64,000 bases of DNA from contig CM045735.1 of assembly GCA_024760905.1 (NCBI GenBank), forward strand, positions 29,323,249 to 29,387,248. Reading direction: 5' to 3'. The notes beneath the pieces are model-generated. The model was not told the origin of the DNA. It was given only the letters and a program-made list of their open reading frames with translations, and did not search any database. This document shows, in pieces, positions 12,102 to 34,916 of the stretch. The translations under genes were made by a program, and so were the position numbers. The stretch's first letter is position 1; every line of letters starts with the position of its first letter. This DNA is from Plotosus lineatus (Eukaryota > Chordata > Actinopteri > Siluriformes > Plotosidae).

Positions 12102-12208
12102 TTAAGATTTATGTACATTGATCAAGTGCCACCCAAACTTTGACGTTCATATAAACTTAACTGGAGCACTAGATGCAAACATTGAGAGGGGTGAGGAAGG
12201 AGAACACA

Positions 12209-23370
<11,162 letters not shown>

Positions 23371-23481
23371 GTTTGAAGTTTAAGTGTGACGCTCGTCCTC
23401 CTCCACCCAGCAGCTTAAGGAGCGGAGTGAACGAAATGGAGGACACCGGCACGAGCTCATATAGAAAGGTCAAAGCATGGC

Positions 23482-23489
23482 CCGGAAGT
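23482..23489 (+). promoter_or_regulatory. ETS/GABP-type site upstream of atp5fa1
   Basis: The sequence ccggaagt, 112 bases upstream of the atp5fa1 ATG, matches the GABP (NRF-2) core that typically drives oxidative-phosphorylation genes. The surrounding 23160-23490 is CpG-richer than the window average. Confidence 0.5.
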
Positions 23490-23796
23490 AGTAAACGTTT
23501 TGTCTTTAAATATAGATTATTGAATGAAGTAAAGCATACTGGTTATTATCCTTAGATAGATATCTAGGCGTTATATCAGGAGGTCCTTCCTTTTTTGAAA
23601 GATTTGCAGAATTATGCATTTCGCCCAAAAATCCTTTGAAGTATAACACGGGACTTCGAAATAAAACCAGCCAGTCACTGAGCACTTTACAAAACTGGAG
23701 ACGTGCACTGCTCAATGATTTGAAGTTAACGGACGCCATGTTGGTACTCCCTGCCCCGGCCGGTGAAATGTGGCGAGTTTACGGGTTTCTAGTCTT
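23490..23796. other. atp5fa1 upstream flank
   Basis: No gene or repeat recognised. A second short GC-rich patch lies at 23735-23775. Confidence 0.45.
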
Positions 23797-24137
23797 CTTC
23801 TTTTCCCTTCGGCCTTTTCTCTTTTTCAGGGGTAGTCACAGTTAATCATCTGATCCGCATGTTTGATTTGGAATAGGTTTTTGCGTCGTATGCCTTTCCT
23901 GATACAACCCTTTACCAGGACAGAAACACACTGACAGCGATGCAGCTCCTCTTTACAAAAGTCAGCAATGGTTCATCCCCACAGTCCCCACAGTCTCACT
24001 ATCTATGGTGTGAGGGACATGGCCGGCCTTTGATAACCCAGTTAGCTGACAGTGACAAACTTGTGGAGAGTGGAACTCGAACCCCCAACCTTAGGATTAG
24101 CGATCCAGTGCTCTTTACCACCAGGCCACCACTGCCC
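23797..24137 (-). mobile_element. S1 SINE, near full length
   Basis: The tail (ttttcccttcggcctttt, then a diverged gccacagcgaatc block) is at the left. The tRNA-like head at the right ends includes agtggaactcgaacccccaa, the reverse of a B box. Somewhat diverged from other copies. Confidence 0.8.
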
Positions 24138-24253
<116 letters not shown>

Positions 24254-24487
24254 CACAGACACGCACACTAATTTCACTATTTTTTAAACAGTATACCAAG
24301 AACAAAACTAGTTCAGTTATAATACAGTAAAAACAGATGGAAAAAAAATTCTACATGAGCCTCTTATTGCTACAAGAATCATCACTAGTGACATGATGCA
24401 GCATTATAATATTAGTCTATTAAAATTGGGTAACAATTGGACTGCCTGGATGTGTGGATTAGAAATGTATTAAAATTGACAGGAGCC

Positions 24488-25895
24488 CAGGGGTCAGGAA
24501 CCTATGGCTCTCGAGCCAGATGTGGCTCTTTTGTTGACTGTATCTGGCTCTCAGATAAACCAGGTAGCCTTTCTTAACAGAATAACGAAGACATAATTTC
24601 ACTGTCATTTAAATAAAAATACAAAAAAGCCATCAAATAAAACAAAAACAGATGAATAAATCTCACACATTAAAATCTATACAGACGCTCCCCAACTTAC
24701 CTTCATTCATTTTATGTTTTTCAATTTTATGGTTTTTTTTTTTCAAAAAAAGAAAAAATCATATCAAATTTTGAGTTCAGCGTGCTCTCTGCAGTACAAC
24801 ACATATCTATGCAGTACGCTGAAGTCATGATGCAATGACGCTGCATCCACTGTTTACAAATAACAGACTGAACGTGCCCCTGCTTCTTGCCAGTTCAGTG
24901 CGTATTACCCTTGTGTTAAGACGTCTTCTCTGTCATCTTTGTGTTTACACTGTTTTGTGGACATTTGTAACCCTAAGCAAATATGGTTGGTCAGAAGCGT
25001 AAGCCAACTAGCATGGGTGCAAGTTTTTCAGCATATGCCAGAATTTTTGGTTTTCCCAAGACTGAATTAACTATCTGTTCGGATCAGCGCAATCTACCAT
25101 GTATACTCAGTTAAGCAAAGAGAGTTGTAAAATGAATGAAAACCCGAATCCAGAAAAGAAAGAGAACTCTCTGCTCTGCTGGTGATTCACATCAGTGCAG
25201 GCTGAATACTAAACGAGTATACAGCAGTGCCCTTGCTCACTTGAAAGACCGGAAGTCCAGATAACGGAGTCCGGAACGCCTCACATATTTTAAGTGTTGA
25301 TTGGCTGTTTTAAGCTTCATGTAAAGTGATTCGGCTCAGCTTCATGTAAAGTGAGTCGGCTCAGCTTCATGTAAAGTGACTATCCGTAGACCATTGGAAC
25401 CATTTACAAGCAGAAACATCGCATCATTGAGAATATTAAATGTTATATTTGAGACTGTATTTAATAATTGATGACTGAATTTGATTAAAATTTATCTATT
25501 CTAAATGATTTTGCTTGAATTGAATTTATTTGAAATTAATGTTGATATTTTTTAAATTTGATATTATTTTACAATATGTTTATAATAATTGATTTAGAGG
25601 TGGTTTATGAGATACGGTAATGGTATTCATGGGTGTATAGTACAGTATGAGCGTCATACATCACTGGAACATACAGTAACAACCAGTCCGGAACCGAACT
25701 AAAACGTAAGTTGGGGAGCATCTGGACATCTATTTTCAATGACACATGTCACTGTGGAGCGCAGCGGAGAGCCAATCCTTTCTGTACGCCAGTAAGCAGG
25801 TGGGTCAAACACATCGAAAATGTAATTTTATTGAATTATAACAACAGCCACAGACTTCGCGTGTTGTTTTCGAGTAAAGAGGTAAATTTCCCTCA
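24488..25895 (+). mobile_element. hAT-like non-autonomous element, split and lacking its right end
   Basis: The left end caggggtcaggaacctatgg and the next 190 bases match the complete element at 47451. The matching sequence resumes at 25725 (acatctattttcaatg) and fades near 25895. The gap is a pogo-like element. The right inverted end is absent. Confidence 0.75.
24682..25724 (+). mobile_element. Pogo/Tigger-like non-autonomous DNA transposon
   Basis: 1043 bases with inverted ends cagacgctccccaacttac and, at the right, gtaagttggggagcatctg. It has inserted into the hAT-like element; comparison with the intact copy at 47451 shows the empty site. It matches both arms of the element at 12706-15977. 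A short possible coding start (MVGQKRKPTS at 24983) is present, but no transposase ORF. Direct tandem copies of agcttcatgtaaagtgactc-like units lie near 25310-25385. Confidence 0.75.
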
Positions 25896-26022
25896 TTTTT
25901 GATCAGGTCATTTGCACGAAGCCAAACACAGCTGGCAAGCAAACACAAATGGACAGACATGGAAAAACTTTAACCCGCAGACCAGCAAATTGCCAAAACT
26001 TGGGACGCGCTTCCTGTCACAT

Positions 26023-28919
26023 CCGAAGAAGGAGAGGCGGGAGGCGTGTCCATAGGCAGACAGAGAAGAGGAAAGGCATGAGTCTAGGACTGAAAGTAGG
26101 GACTTTGAATGTTGGAACTATGACAGGAAAAGGTAGAGAGCTGGCTGACATGATGCAGAGGAAGGAGGTGGACATATTGTGTGTTCAGGAGACCAGGTGG
26201 AAAGGTAGCAAGGCTAGAAGTTTTGGAGCAGGGTTTAAGCTGTTATTTCATGGTGTGGATGGGAAGAGAAATGGAGTAGGAGTCATCTTGAAGCAGGGGT
26301 TTGTCAGGAATGTTCTAGAAGTTAAAAGAGTGTCAGACAGAGTGATGAGTCTCAAGTTAGAAATTGAAGGCGTGATGTTCAATGTTGTTAGTGCTTATGC
26401 CCCTTGGTCAGGATGTGAGTTAGAAGAGAAGGAGAGATTCTGGAGTGAGTTATATGAAGTGATGCAGAGTACCCCCAGAGGTGAAACAGTGGTCATTGGG
26501 GCGGACTTCAATGGACATGTTGGTGTGGGAAACAGAGGGGACGAGGAAGTGATGGGCAGGTTTTGAATCCAGGACAGGAACGCAGAACAGATGTTGGTAG
26601 ATTTTGCAAAAACAATGGAAACAGCTGTGGTAAATACTTTCTTTCAGAAGAGACAGGAGCAGAGGGTGCCATACAAAAGCGGAGATAGGAGCACACAAAT
26701 AGACTACATCTTGTGCAGGCGATGTAATTTGAAGGAAGTCAGTGACTGCAAAGTAGTAGTGGGTGAGAGTGTTGCCAAACAGCATAGAATGGTGGTGTGC
26801 AGGATGACGCTGATGGTGAGGAAGGTGAAGAAGGCAAAGGCAGAGCAGAAGACAAAGTGGTGGAAGCTGAAAAAGGAAGAGTGTCGGGTTGTCTTCAAGG
26901 AGGAGTTGAAACAGGCTTTGGGTGGTCACGAAGTGCTTCCTGATGACTGGACAACTACAGCTAATGTGATCAGGGAGACTGGTAGGAGAATACTTGGTGT
27001 GTCATCTGGAAGGAGAGTAGATAAGGAGAGTTGGTGGTGGAATGAGGAAGTGCAGGAGTGTGTACAAAGGAAGAGGTTAGCTCAGAAGAAGTGGGACATT
27101 GAGAGGACCGAAGAGAGGAAACAGGAGTACAGAGAGGCACATCGTAAGGCGAAGGTAGCGGTGTCAAAGGCCAAACAGAGGACATATGATGACTTGTATG
27201 CTCGGTTGGAAAGTAAAGAGGGAGAAAATGATTCATACAGGTTGGCACAGCAGTGAAATAGACATGGAAAGGACGTGCAGCAAGTTAGAGTGATTAAGGA
27301 CAGAGAGGGAACTGTATTGACTGATGACAGAAGTGTGCTGGCAAGATGGAAAGAGTACTTTGAAGAGCTGATGAATGATGAAAATGAGAGAGAAAAAAGA
27401 ATAGAAGAGGTGACTGTTGAGGACCAGGAAGTAGCAAAGATTAGTCAGGGTGAAGTGAGGAGTGCATTGAAAAGGATGAAGAATGGAAAGACAGTTGGTC
27501 CTGATGACATACCGATGGAGGTATGGAAGTGTCTAGGAGAGGTAACAGTAGATTTTCTGACAAGAACATTCAACAAGGTCTTAGAGAGTGAGAGGATGTC
27601 AGACGAATGGCGGAGAAGTGTGCTGGTGCCCATTTTTTAAGAACAAGAGAGATGTGCAGAGTTGTGGCAACTACAGAGGGATAAAGTTGATGAGCCATAC
27701 GATGAAGTTATGGGAAAGAATAGTGGAAGCTAGACTAAGGGCAGAGGTCAGCATTTGTGAACAACAGTTTGGTTTCATGCCAAGAAAGAGCACCACAGAT
27801 GCAGTGTTTGCCTTGAGGATGTTAATAGAGAAGTACAGAGAAGGTCAGAAGGAGCTGCATTGTGCCTTTGTGTATCTGGAGAATGCATATGACAGGGTGC
27901 CGAGAGAGGAACTGTGGTATTGCATGAGGAAGTCTTGAGTGGCAGAGAAATATGTTAGAGTGGTGCAGGTCATGTATAAGAGATGTAAGACAGTGGTGAG
28001 GTGTGCTGTCGATGTGACAGAAGAGTTCAAGGTGGAGGTGGGACTGCATCAGGGGTCAGCTATGAGCCCCTTTTTGTTTGCTATGGTGATGGACAGGCTG
28101 ACAGACGAGGTTAGACAATATTTCCCATGGACTATGATGTTTGCAGATGACATAGTGATCTGTAGTGAGAGCAGAGAACAAGTGCAGGAAAATCTAGAGA
28201 GGTGGAGGTATGCCCTGGAAAGGAGGGGAATGAAGGTGAGCCTCAGTAAGACAGAATACATGTGTATGAATGCCAAGGACCCAACAGGAACGGTGAGGTT
28301 ACAAGGAGCAGATATAAGGAAGGTGGAGGATTTTAAGTACTTAAGCTCAACAATCCAGAGCAATGGAGAGTGTGGAAAAGAGGTGTAGAATCGTGTGCAG
28401 GCAGGTTGGAATGGTTGGAGAAAAATGTCCGGTGTGATGCGTGATAGGAAGGTATCAGCAAGAATGAAAGGAAAAGTGTACAAGATGGTATTGAGGCCAG
28501 CGATGTATGGTTTAGAAACAGTGGCTCTGGGGAAAAGACAGGAAGCAGAGCTGGAGGTAACAGAGATTAAAATGTTGAAGTTTTCTTTGGGAGTAACGAG
28601 GATTGATAGGATCATGAATGAGCACATCAGAGGAACAGCACATGTAAGATGTTTTGGAGACAAAGTCAGAGAGGCTCGCTTAAGATGGTTTGGACATGTA
28701 CAGAAGAGGGATAGTGAGTATATTGGTAGTAGGATGCTGAGATTGGAACTACCAGGCAGAAGGCCCAGAGGAAGACCAAAGAGAAGATTTATGGATGTGG
28801 TGAAGGAGGACATGAAGGTTGTTGGAGTAAGCGTAGAAAATGCAGAGGACAGGGTAAGATGGAGGCAGATGATTTGCTGTGGCGACCCCTGAAGGGAAAA
28901 GCCGAAAGAAGAAGAAGAA
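26023..28919 (+). mobile_element. RTE-clade LINE copy C, nearly complete ORF region
   Basis: The endonuclease starts MSLGLKVGTLNVGTM at 26078 and continues with LCVQETRWKGSKA, VVSAYAPWSGCE and GADFNGHVG. The linker and RT follow (GPDDIPMEVWKCLGE near 27500, [25 protein letters not shown] at about 28134). The C-terminus is GRRPRGRPKRRFM, and the 3' end is ctgaagggaaaagccgaaag with a (gaa)n tail. Stops or frameshifts near 26565, 27256, 27638, 27937 and 28388 inactivate it. The usual 5' UTR is absent, so it is 5'-truncated. Confidence 0.93.
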
Positions 28920-29520
28920 TCAGCTGAATCCAGTCTTTACATGCGTAGGCAGACAGGCCCAACTCTTACTGACTGTCTTGTGGCATGCAAATATGACAGT
29001 GGAGACTTGTGGTGGCTGGGACACCTAACCTCATCACAGGTCCAAAATACCTGCCACTGCCCTAAACATGAAAAAAAAGCAGATACAATCCCCATGTTCG
29101 ACGCCATGAACAGGTACTGGTAACCAAAATGTACCCAGTGCTTAAAGCCTGTTTTGTATTTTTTATGGGTCTTTCAGATAATTTTTGTCCGACAGAATAA
29201 CAAAAAGTTCCACTGTCCTTCTATAATAAGTCCATAATAAGCAAATCATAACAGGAATAAGTATATAGAACATATATGTGGTGATGTGGTTGTGTAGTGG
29301 TTAGCATGTCAACCTCACAGTAAGAAGGTCCTGGGTTTGAGACCTGTGTTTGCTGAGGGATTTTTTTTTGTGCTGGTTTGTGCTGTTTTTGTGCCTTCTG
29401 TTCTTAAAGAGTGTGTAAACATTTTAAAAATACAGTATATTTTTTCTTGTTTATAATCTCTGTCCTGTGAAATCAAGTTAAAGTATCTGCTAGTGCAATA
29501 AGACAATTACGCTGAGTGCG
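28920..29520. repeat. Intergenic stretch with an S2 SINE head
   Basis: At 29282-29345 a tRNA-like S2 head is seen (gtgtagtggttagcatgtca, then gtcctgggtttgagacctgt). The remainder holds nothing recognisable. Confidence 0.55.
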
Positions 29521-32500
29521 GGGCAGTGGTGGCCTGGTGGTAAAGGTGCTGGATCACTGATCCTAAGGTTGGGGGTACAAGCCCCACTCTCCACGGGTTG
29601 TCACTGTTCCCCCAGTGCAACTAACTGGGTTATCAAAGGCCGGCCATGTCTCTCATTGTCTATAGTGTTCTTCTTCTTCTTCTTCTTTTACTTTCGGCTG
29701 CTCCCTTCAGGGGTCGCCACAGCAAATCATCCGCCTCCACCTCACCCTGTCCTCCGCATCTTCTTTTCTGACTCCAACGACCTTCATGTCTTCCTTCACC
29801 ACATCCATAAATCTCTTCTTCGGTCTTCCTCGAGGCCTTCTGCCTGGTAGTTCCAACCTCAGCATCCTACTGCCAATATACTCACTATCCCTCCTCTGTA
29901 CATGTCCAAACCATCTCAATCTAGCCTCTCTGACTTTGTCTCCAAAACATCTTACGTGGGCTGTCCCTCTGATATACTCATTTCTGATCCTATCCATCCT
30001 CGTTACTCCCAGGGAGAACCTCAACATTTTAATCTCCGCTACCTCCAGCTCTGCCTCCTGCCTTTTCCTCAGCGCCACTGTTTCTAAGCCATACAACATC
30101 GCTGGCCTCACCACCATCTTGTACACTTTTCCCTTCATTCTTGCTGACACTCTCCTATCGCACATCACACCGGATACTTTTCTCCAACCATTCCAGCCTG
30201 CCTGCACACGCTCCTTCACCTCTTTTCCACACTCTCCATTGCTCTGGATTGTTGAGCCTAAGTACTTAAAATCCTCCACCTTTGTTATCTCTGCTCCCTG
30301 TAACATCACCATTCCTCCTGGGTCCTTCTCATTCACACACATGTATTCTGATTTTCTGAGGCTAACCTTCATTCCTCTCCTTTCCAGGGCATACCTCCAC
30401 CTCTCTAGATTTTCCTGCACTCGTTCTCTGCTTTCACTACAGATCACGATGTCATCTGCAAACATCATAGTCCATGGAGATTCTTGTCTCACCTCGTCTG
30501 TCAGCCTGTCCATCACCATAGCAAACAAGAAGGGGCTCAGAGCTGACCCTTGATGCAGTCCCACCTCAACCTTGAATTCGTCGGTCACACCGACAGCACA
30601 CCTCACCACTGTCTTACATCTCTCATACATGTCCTGCACCACTCTAACATACTTCTCTGCCACTCCAGACTTCCTCATGCAATACCACAGTTCTTCTCTT
30701 GGCACCCTGTCATATGCTTTTTCCAGATCCACAAAGGCACAATGTAGCTCCCTCTGACCTTCTCTGTACTTCTCTATTAACATCCTCAAGGCAAACATTG
30801 CATCTGTGGTGCTCTTTCTTGGCATGAAACCAAACTGTTGTTCACAAATGCCGACCTCTGCCCTTAGTCTAGCTTCCACTATTCTTTCCCATAACTTCAT
30901 CGTATGGCTCATCAACTTTATCCCTCTGTAGTTGCTGCAACTCTGCACGTCTCCCTTGTTCTTAAAAATGGGCACCAGCACACTTCTCCTCCACTCCTCC
31001 GGCATCTGCTCACTCTCTAGTACCGTGTTGAATGTTCTTGTCAGAAAATCTACTGCTACCTCTCCTAGACACTTCCATACCTCCACAGGTATATCATCAG
31101 GACCAACTGCCTTTCCATTCTTCATCCTCTTCAATGCCCTTCTCACTTCACCCTTACTGATCTTTGCTACATCCTGCTCCTCAATGGTTACCTCTTCTAC
31201 TCTTTTTTCTCTCTCATTTTCCTCATTCATCAGCTCTTCAAAGTACTCTTTCCATCTTCCCAGCACACTTATGTCATTAGTCAATAGAGGTCCCTCTCTG
31301 TCCTTTATCAATCTAACTTGCTGCACGTCCTTCCCATCTCTATTTCTCTGCTGTGCCAACCTGTATAGATCATTTTCTCCCTCTTTACTATCCAACCTAT
31401 CATACAAGTCATCATATGCCCTCTGTTTGGCCTTAGCCACTGCTACTTTCGCCTTATGCTGTGTCTCCCTGTACTCCTGTTTACTCTCTTCGGTCCTCTC
31501 AATGTCCCACTTCTTCTTGGCTAACCTCTTCCTTTGTACACACTCCTGCACTTCCTCATTACACCACCAAGTCTCCTTATCTACTTTCCTTCCAGAGGAC
31601 ACACCAAGTACTCTCCTACCTGTGTCCCTGATCACATTTGCTGTGGTTGTCCAGTCATTTGGAAGCCCTTCCTGGCCACCCAAAGCCTGTTTCAACTCCT
31701 CTTTGAAGACAACACGACACTCTTCCTTTTCAGCTTCCACCACCTTGTCTTCTGCTCTGCCTTTGCCTTTTTCACCTTTCTCACCATCAGAGTCATCCTG
31801 CACACCACCATCCTATGCTGTTTGGCAACACTCTCACCCACGATGACTTTGCAGTCACTGACTTCCTTCAAATTACATCGCCTACACAAGATGTAGTCTA
31901 CCTGTGTGCGCCTACCTCCGCTTTCATAAGTCACCCTATGCTCCTGTTTCTTCTCAAAGAAAGTATTCACCACAGCCATTTCCATCCTTTTGCAAAATCT
32001 ATCAACATCTGTCCTTCTGCGTTCCTGTCCTGGATACCAAACCTGCCCATCACTTCCTCGTCCCCTCTGTTGCCTGCCCCAACATGTCCATTGAAGTCTG
32101 CACCTATGACCACTCTTTCACCTCTGGGGGTACTCTGCATCACTTCATCTAAGTCACTCCAGAATCTCTCCTTCTCTTCTAGCTCACATCCTGCCTGTGG
32201 GGCATAAGCACTAACAACATTGAGCATTACACCTTCAATTTCTAACTTGAGATTCATCACTCTGTCTGACACTCTTTTCACTTTTAGAACATTCCTGACA
32301 AACTCCTCCTTCAAGATGACTCCGACTCTATTTCTCTTCCCATCCACACCGTGATAAAATAGCTTAAACCCTGCTCCTAAGCTTTTAGCTTTGCTACCTT
32401 TCCACCTGGTCTCCTGAACACACAGTATGTCCACCTTCCTCCTCTGCATCATGTCAACCAGCTCTCTACCTTTTCTGTGCATAGTTCCAACATTCAAAGT

Positions 32501-33030
32501 CCCCACTCTCAGTCCTAGACTCATGCCTTTCCTCTTCTCTCTCTGCCTACGGACACGCCTTCCACCTCTCCTTCTTCAACGTCTTCGACCAACAGTAGTC
32601 CAATTTCCATCAGCACCCTGTTGATTGACAGTACTGATGGCGGTCGTTGTTAACCCGGGCCTCGACCGATCCGGTATGGAGGTAATACTTTTGATTTGCA
32701 TTTTAAGTAATTGGCATTGGTTTTACGTCGGATGCCCTTCCTGACACAACCCTCTGCATTTCTCCGGGCTTGGGACCGGCATGAGGGGGAGAGACACTGG
32801 TTAGTGCCCCCCCACCTCATGGCTGCATTCATTGTCTATAGTGTGAGGCATGTAAAAGAACCATTGCTGACTTTTGACAAGAGTAGCTGCAAAGCCTTCA
32901 GCATGTTCCTGCCCTGCGATTGCCTGGCAAGCTGTCCAGGGTGTATTCTGCCCTTCACCTGGAGTCAGCTGTGATGGGTGCCAGCCTCTATGCGACACTA
33001 ATTAGGATTAAACAGTTACAGGAAATGAAT
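29521..33030 (+). mobile_element. Chimeric S1/S2 SINE interrupted by LINE copy D
   Basis: The left part 29521-29667 is an S1 head and body start (gcagtggtggcctggtggta, B-box-like region, then actgggttatcaaaggccgg). The right part 32829-33030 continues the S1 body (gtgaggcatgtaaaagaacc, then ctgcaaagccttcagcatgt) and passes into the S2 3' half (ctgtccagggtgta to actaattaggattaaacagt). The break is exactly the target site of LINE copy D. Confidence 0.82.
29668..32828 (-). mobile_element. RTE-clade LINE copy D, full length, with 15-bp target-site duplications
   Basis: The best-preserved copy, 3.16 kb on the minus strand. The 5' UTR (about 32800-32530) includes an S1-shared block at 32724-32755. 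The endonuclease runs from MSLGLRVGTLNVGTM at 32524 to near 31980. A linker follows, then a long open frame (31803-29707, 698 codons) with [69 protein letters not shown] and a final MICCGDP. The 3' end has a (gaa)n tail. The direct repeat tcattgtctatagtg lies at 29653-29667 and 32829-32843. Two frameshifts (near 31975 and 31700-31800) separate endonuclease from RT. Clade call: RTE, from EN and C-terminal motifs. Confidence 0.95.
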
Positions 33031-33048
33031 GAACACTTAGTGTGAATA

Positions 33049-33402
33049 AGAGAGAGAGAGATTTCCTTTTGGATTTCCATTTTTTCAGGGTTCGCCACAG
33101 TGAATGATTCGCACGTTTGATTTGGCAGAGGTTTTTATGTCGGATACCCTTCCTGACACAACCCTTTTTGCAAGGGACAGAAACGTGCTGATGGCTTTGC
33201 AGCCTACTCTTTATGAAAGTCAGCAATGGTTCTTTTACATGCCTCTCACCATAGACAGTAAGAGACATGGCCCGCCTTTGATAACCTAGTTAGCTGCACT
33301 GGGGGAGTGGAGGGGAGGGCAGTGACAACCTTGTGAGGACCCGAACCCCCAACCTTTGGATCAGCACTCCAGCCCCCTCTACCACTAGACCACCACTGTC
33401 CC
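33049..33402 (-). mobile_element. S1 SINE, full length, with 11-bp target-site duplication
   Basis: The tail is at the left after an (ag)n run (ttccttttggatttccattt, gccacagtgaatgattcgca). The tRNA-like head is at the right (cactagaccaccactgtc). The direct repeat tagtgtgaata lies at 33038-33048 and 33403-33413. Confidence 0.85.
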
Positions 33403-33559
33403 TAGTGTGAATATTGCTATTTTAAGAAATCTAGTGTAATTATATGATTGCATTGTGAGATAATTTAACCTGTCAAAACAAAAAAAAGAAAGAAATTTTG
33501 TTTGGAAATAAAATTTTAAATCTTGATTGGATAACAAATTTTTGCAGTGTGTTGAGTTT

Positions 33560-33720
33560 GCAAGTTATCTTTGTGTTTGCATGGGTACTGCAGTTTCCTC
33601 CCACAGTCCAAAGGCATCCACATTACCTTAATTGGCTCTTCCAAGTTGGGTAAGTCAGGACCCAGCCTCCCCATGACCTTGATGCGATTGAGCATTCAGG
33701 TAAATGAGTGAGTCAGTGAG
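33560..33720 (+). repeat. S2 SINE fragment
   Basis: The blocks cagtttcctcccacagtcca and ccttgatgcgattgag are decayed S2 body and 3' end. Confidence 0.5.
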
Positions 33721-33989
33721 TGACTTTAGGGGTAAGGCTCATGAAACCCACTTCACCTCATGTTTGCATTTCAAAAGTAATATTTCGTTACCTGGAATTC
33801 AATACTTTTTATGTAGAAAGTAGGAGTGTTGAGGACCATATAACAAAAAAACAAACCCAAAAAAAACAAAACAAACAAAAAACAAACGGTGTTATCCAAT
33901 GACCAGTAGTTTTTCTGTATTGGGTACCTGAATAAAACATTGGCAGAGGTGATTGTTACATCTCACTTTATTGACCTTGTTTAAGTGTG
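33721..33989. other. Intergenic, no gene
   Basis: Apart from an A-rich run at 33845-33885, nothing is recognised. Confidence 0.5.
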
Positions 33990-34065
33990 GGCAGTGGTAC
34001 TGTAGCTCAGTACAGTAGTTGAATCTCTGTGTTACTGATGTGAATGTTGAGGTTCAATTCCCAGT
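33990..34065 (+). repeat. tRNA-like SINE head
   Basis: The sequence gtactgtagctcagtacag resembles an A box and ggttcaattccca a B box, 45 bases apart. It looks like the head of a third tRNA-derived SINE. It does not fold as an intact tRNA gene. Confidence 0.4.
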
Positions 34066-34109
34066 ACTGTATTACCTTGTTGACACGGTCTGGCACTTGA
34101 GTAAGGGTT

Positions 34110-34459
34110 CATTCATTTTCTGTAACTGCTTAATCCCAATTAGGGTCACAGGGAGGCTGGCGCCCATCCCAGCCAATTTCGGGCAAGGTCAGAGTACACC
34201 CTGAACAGCTCGCTAGGTCATTGAAGGGCAGAAACACGCTGATGGCTATGCAGCCTTCTCTTGTCGAAAGTCAGCAATGGTTCTTTTACATATCTCACAC
34301 TATGGACAGTGGGAGACATGTCTGGCCTTTGATAATCCAGTTAGCTGCACTGGGGGGAGGGGGGGTGGAGAAGACAGTGACAACCCTTTGAGAGTGGGGC
34401 TTGAACCCCCAACCTTAGGATCAGTGATCCAGCACCTTTACCACTAGGCCACCACTGTC
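34110..34459 (-). mobile_element. Chimeric S1/S2 SINE with 12-bp target-site duplication
   Basis: On the minus strand the element starts with the S1 tRNA-like head (near 34455), runs through the S1 body to tttctgccct, then changes to the S2 3' half (agctgttcagggtgta to ccctaattgggattaagcag). The direct repeat tgagtaagggtt lies at 34098-34109 and 34460-34471, so the chimera moved as one unit. Confidence 0.85.
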
Positions 34460-34743
34460 TGAGTAAGGGTTTTAACCCTCAATTGATCAACTGTACTTAA
34501 AAATAAAATATAAATATAAGTCACTCTCAGTAAAAGCATACTGTATGCTAAATACTGTAAATTTTATCTGCCTGCAAACCCTGTATAACTGAAAATACAA
34601 GTCGATGGGTGACAGATACTGACACGACACATATTTACACCATGAAATATGTTCCAGTACAGTATATGTTACCCATTTGAAAATGGCCTCAGGAAACGTC
34701 ACGAACAAATTAAAGGAGAAATCTTGGTCGATTATTTACGAGC

Positions 34744-34756
34744 CCAGTAGGTGGCG
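34744..34756 (+). promoter_or_regulatory. CTCF-like motif between atp5fa1 and haus1
   Basis: The sequence ccagtaggtggcg fits the CTCF core CCASYAGRKGGCR at every position. It is 160 bases upstream of the haus1 ATG. Binding is inferred. Confidence 0.4.
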
Positions 34757-34823
34757 GTAATTCAACATTGACTCCCACTTGACTTCAAATGTCGCATTGA
34801 TGAAGAAGTAGTTCGGGGCACTA

Positions 34824-34833
34824 TTTGGCGGGA
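34824..34833 (+). promoter_or_regulatory. E2F-type site upstream of haus1
   Basis: The sequence tttggcggga, 84 bases upstream of the haus1 ATG, is a strong E2F match. This suits a gene needed in mitosis. Confidence 0.5.
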
Positions 34834-34916
34834 TATTGTAATGTTCGTGTGCAATTTGGTTCTGTTAATTTTAAACGAGTTCTGTGGATTTAATGTGACG
34901 TTTCAACAGAATAATT

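Noticed and set aside
29786..32207. Long open frames on the plus strand with Ser/Leu/Pro/Cys-rich proteins (up to about 300 aa), also at 35351-37831
   Set aside because: They are antisense shadows of the RTE LINE copies D and E. They repeat in every copy and have no independent signature.
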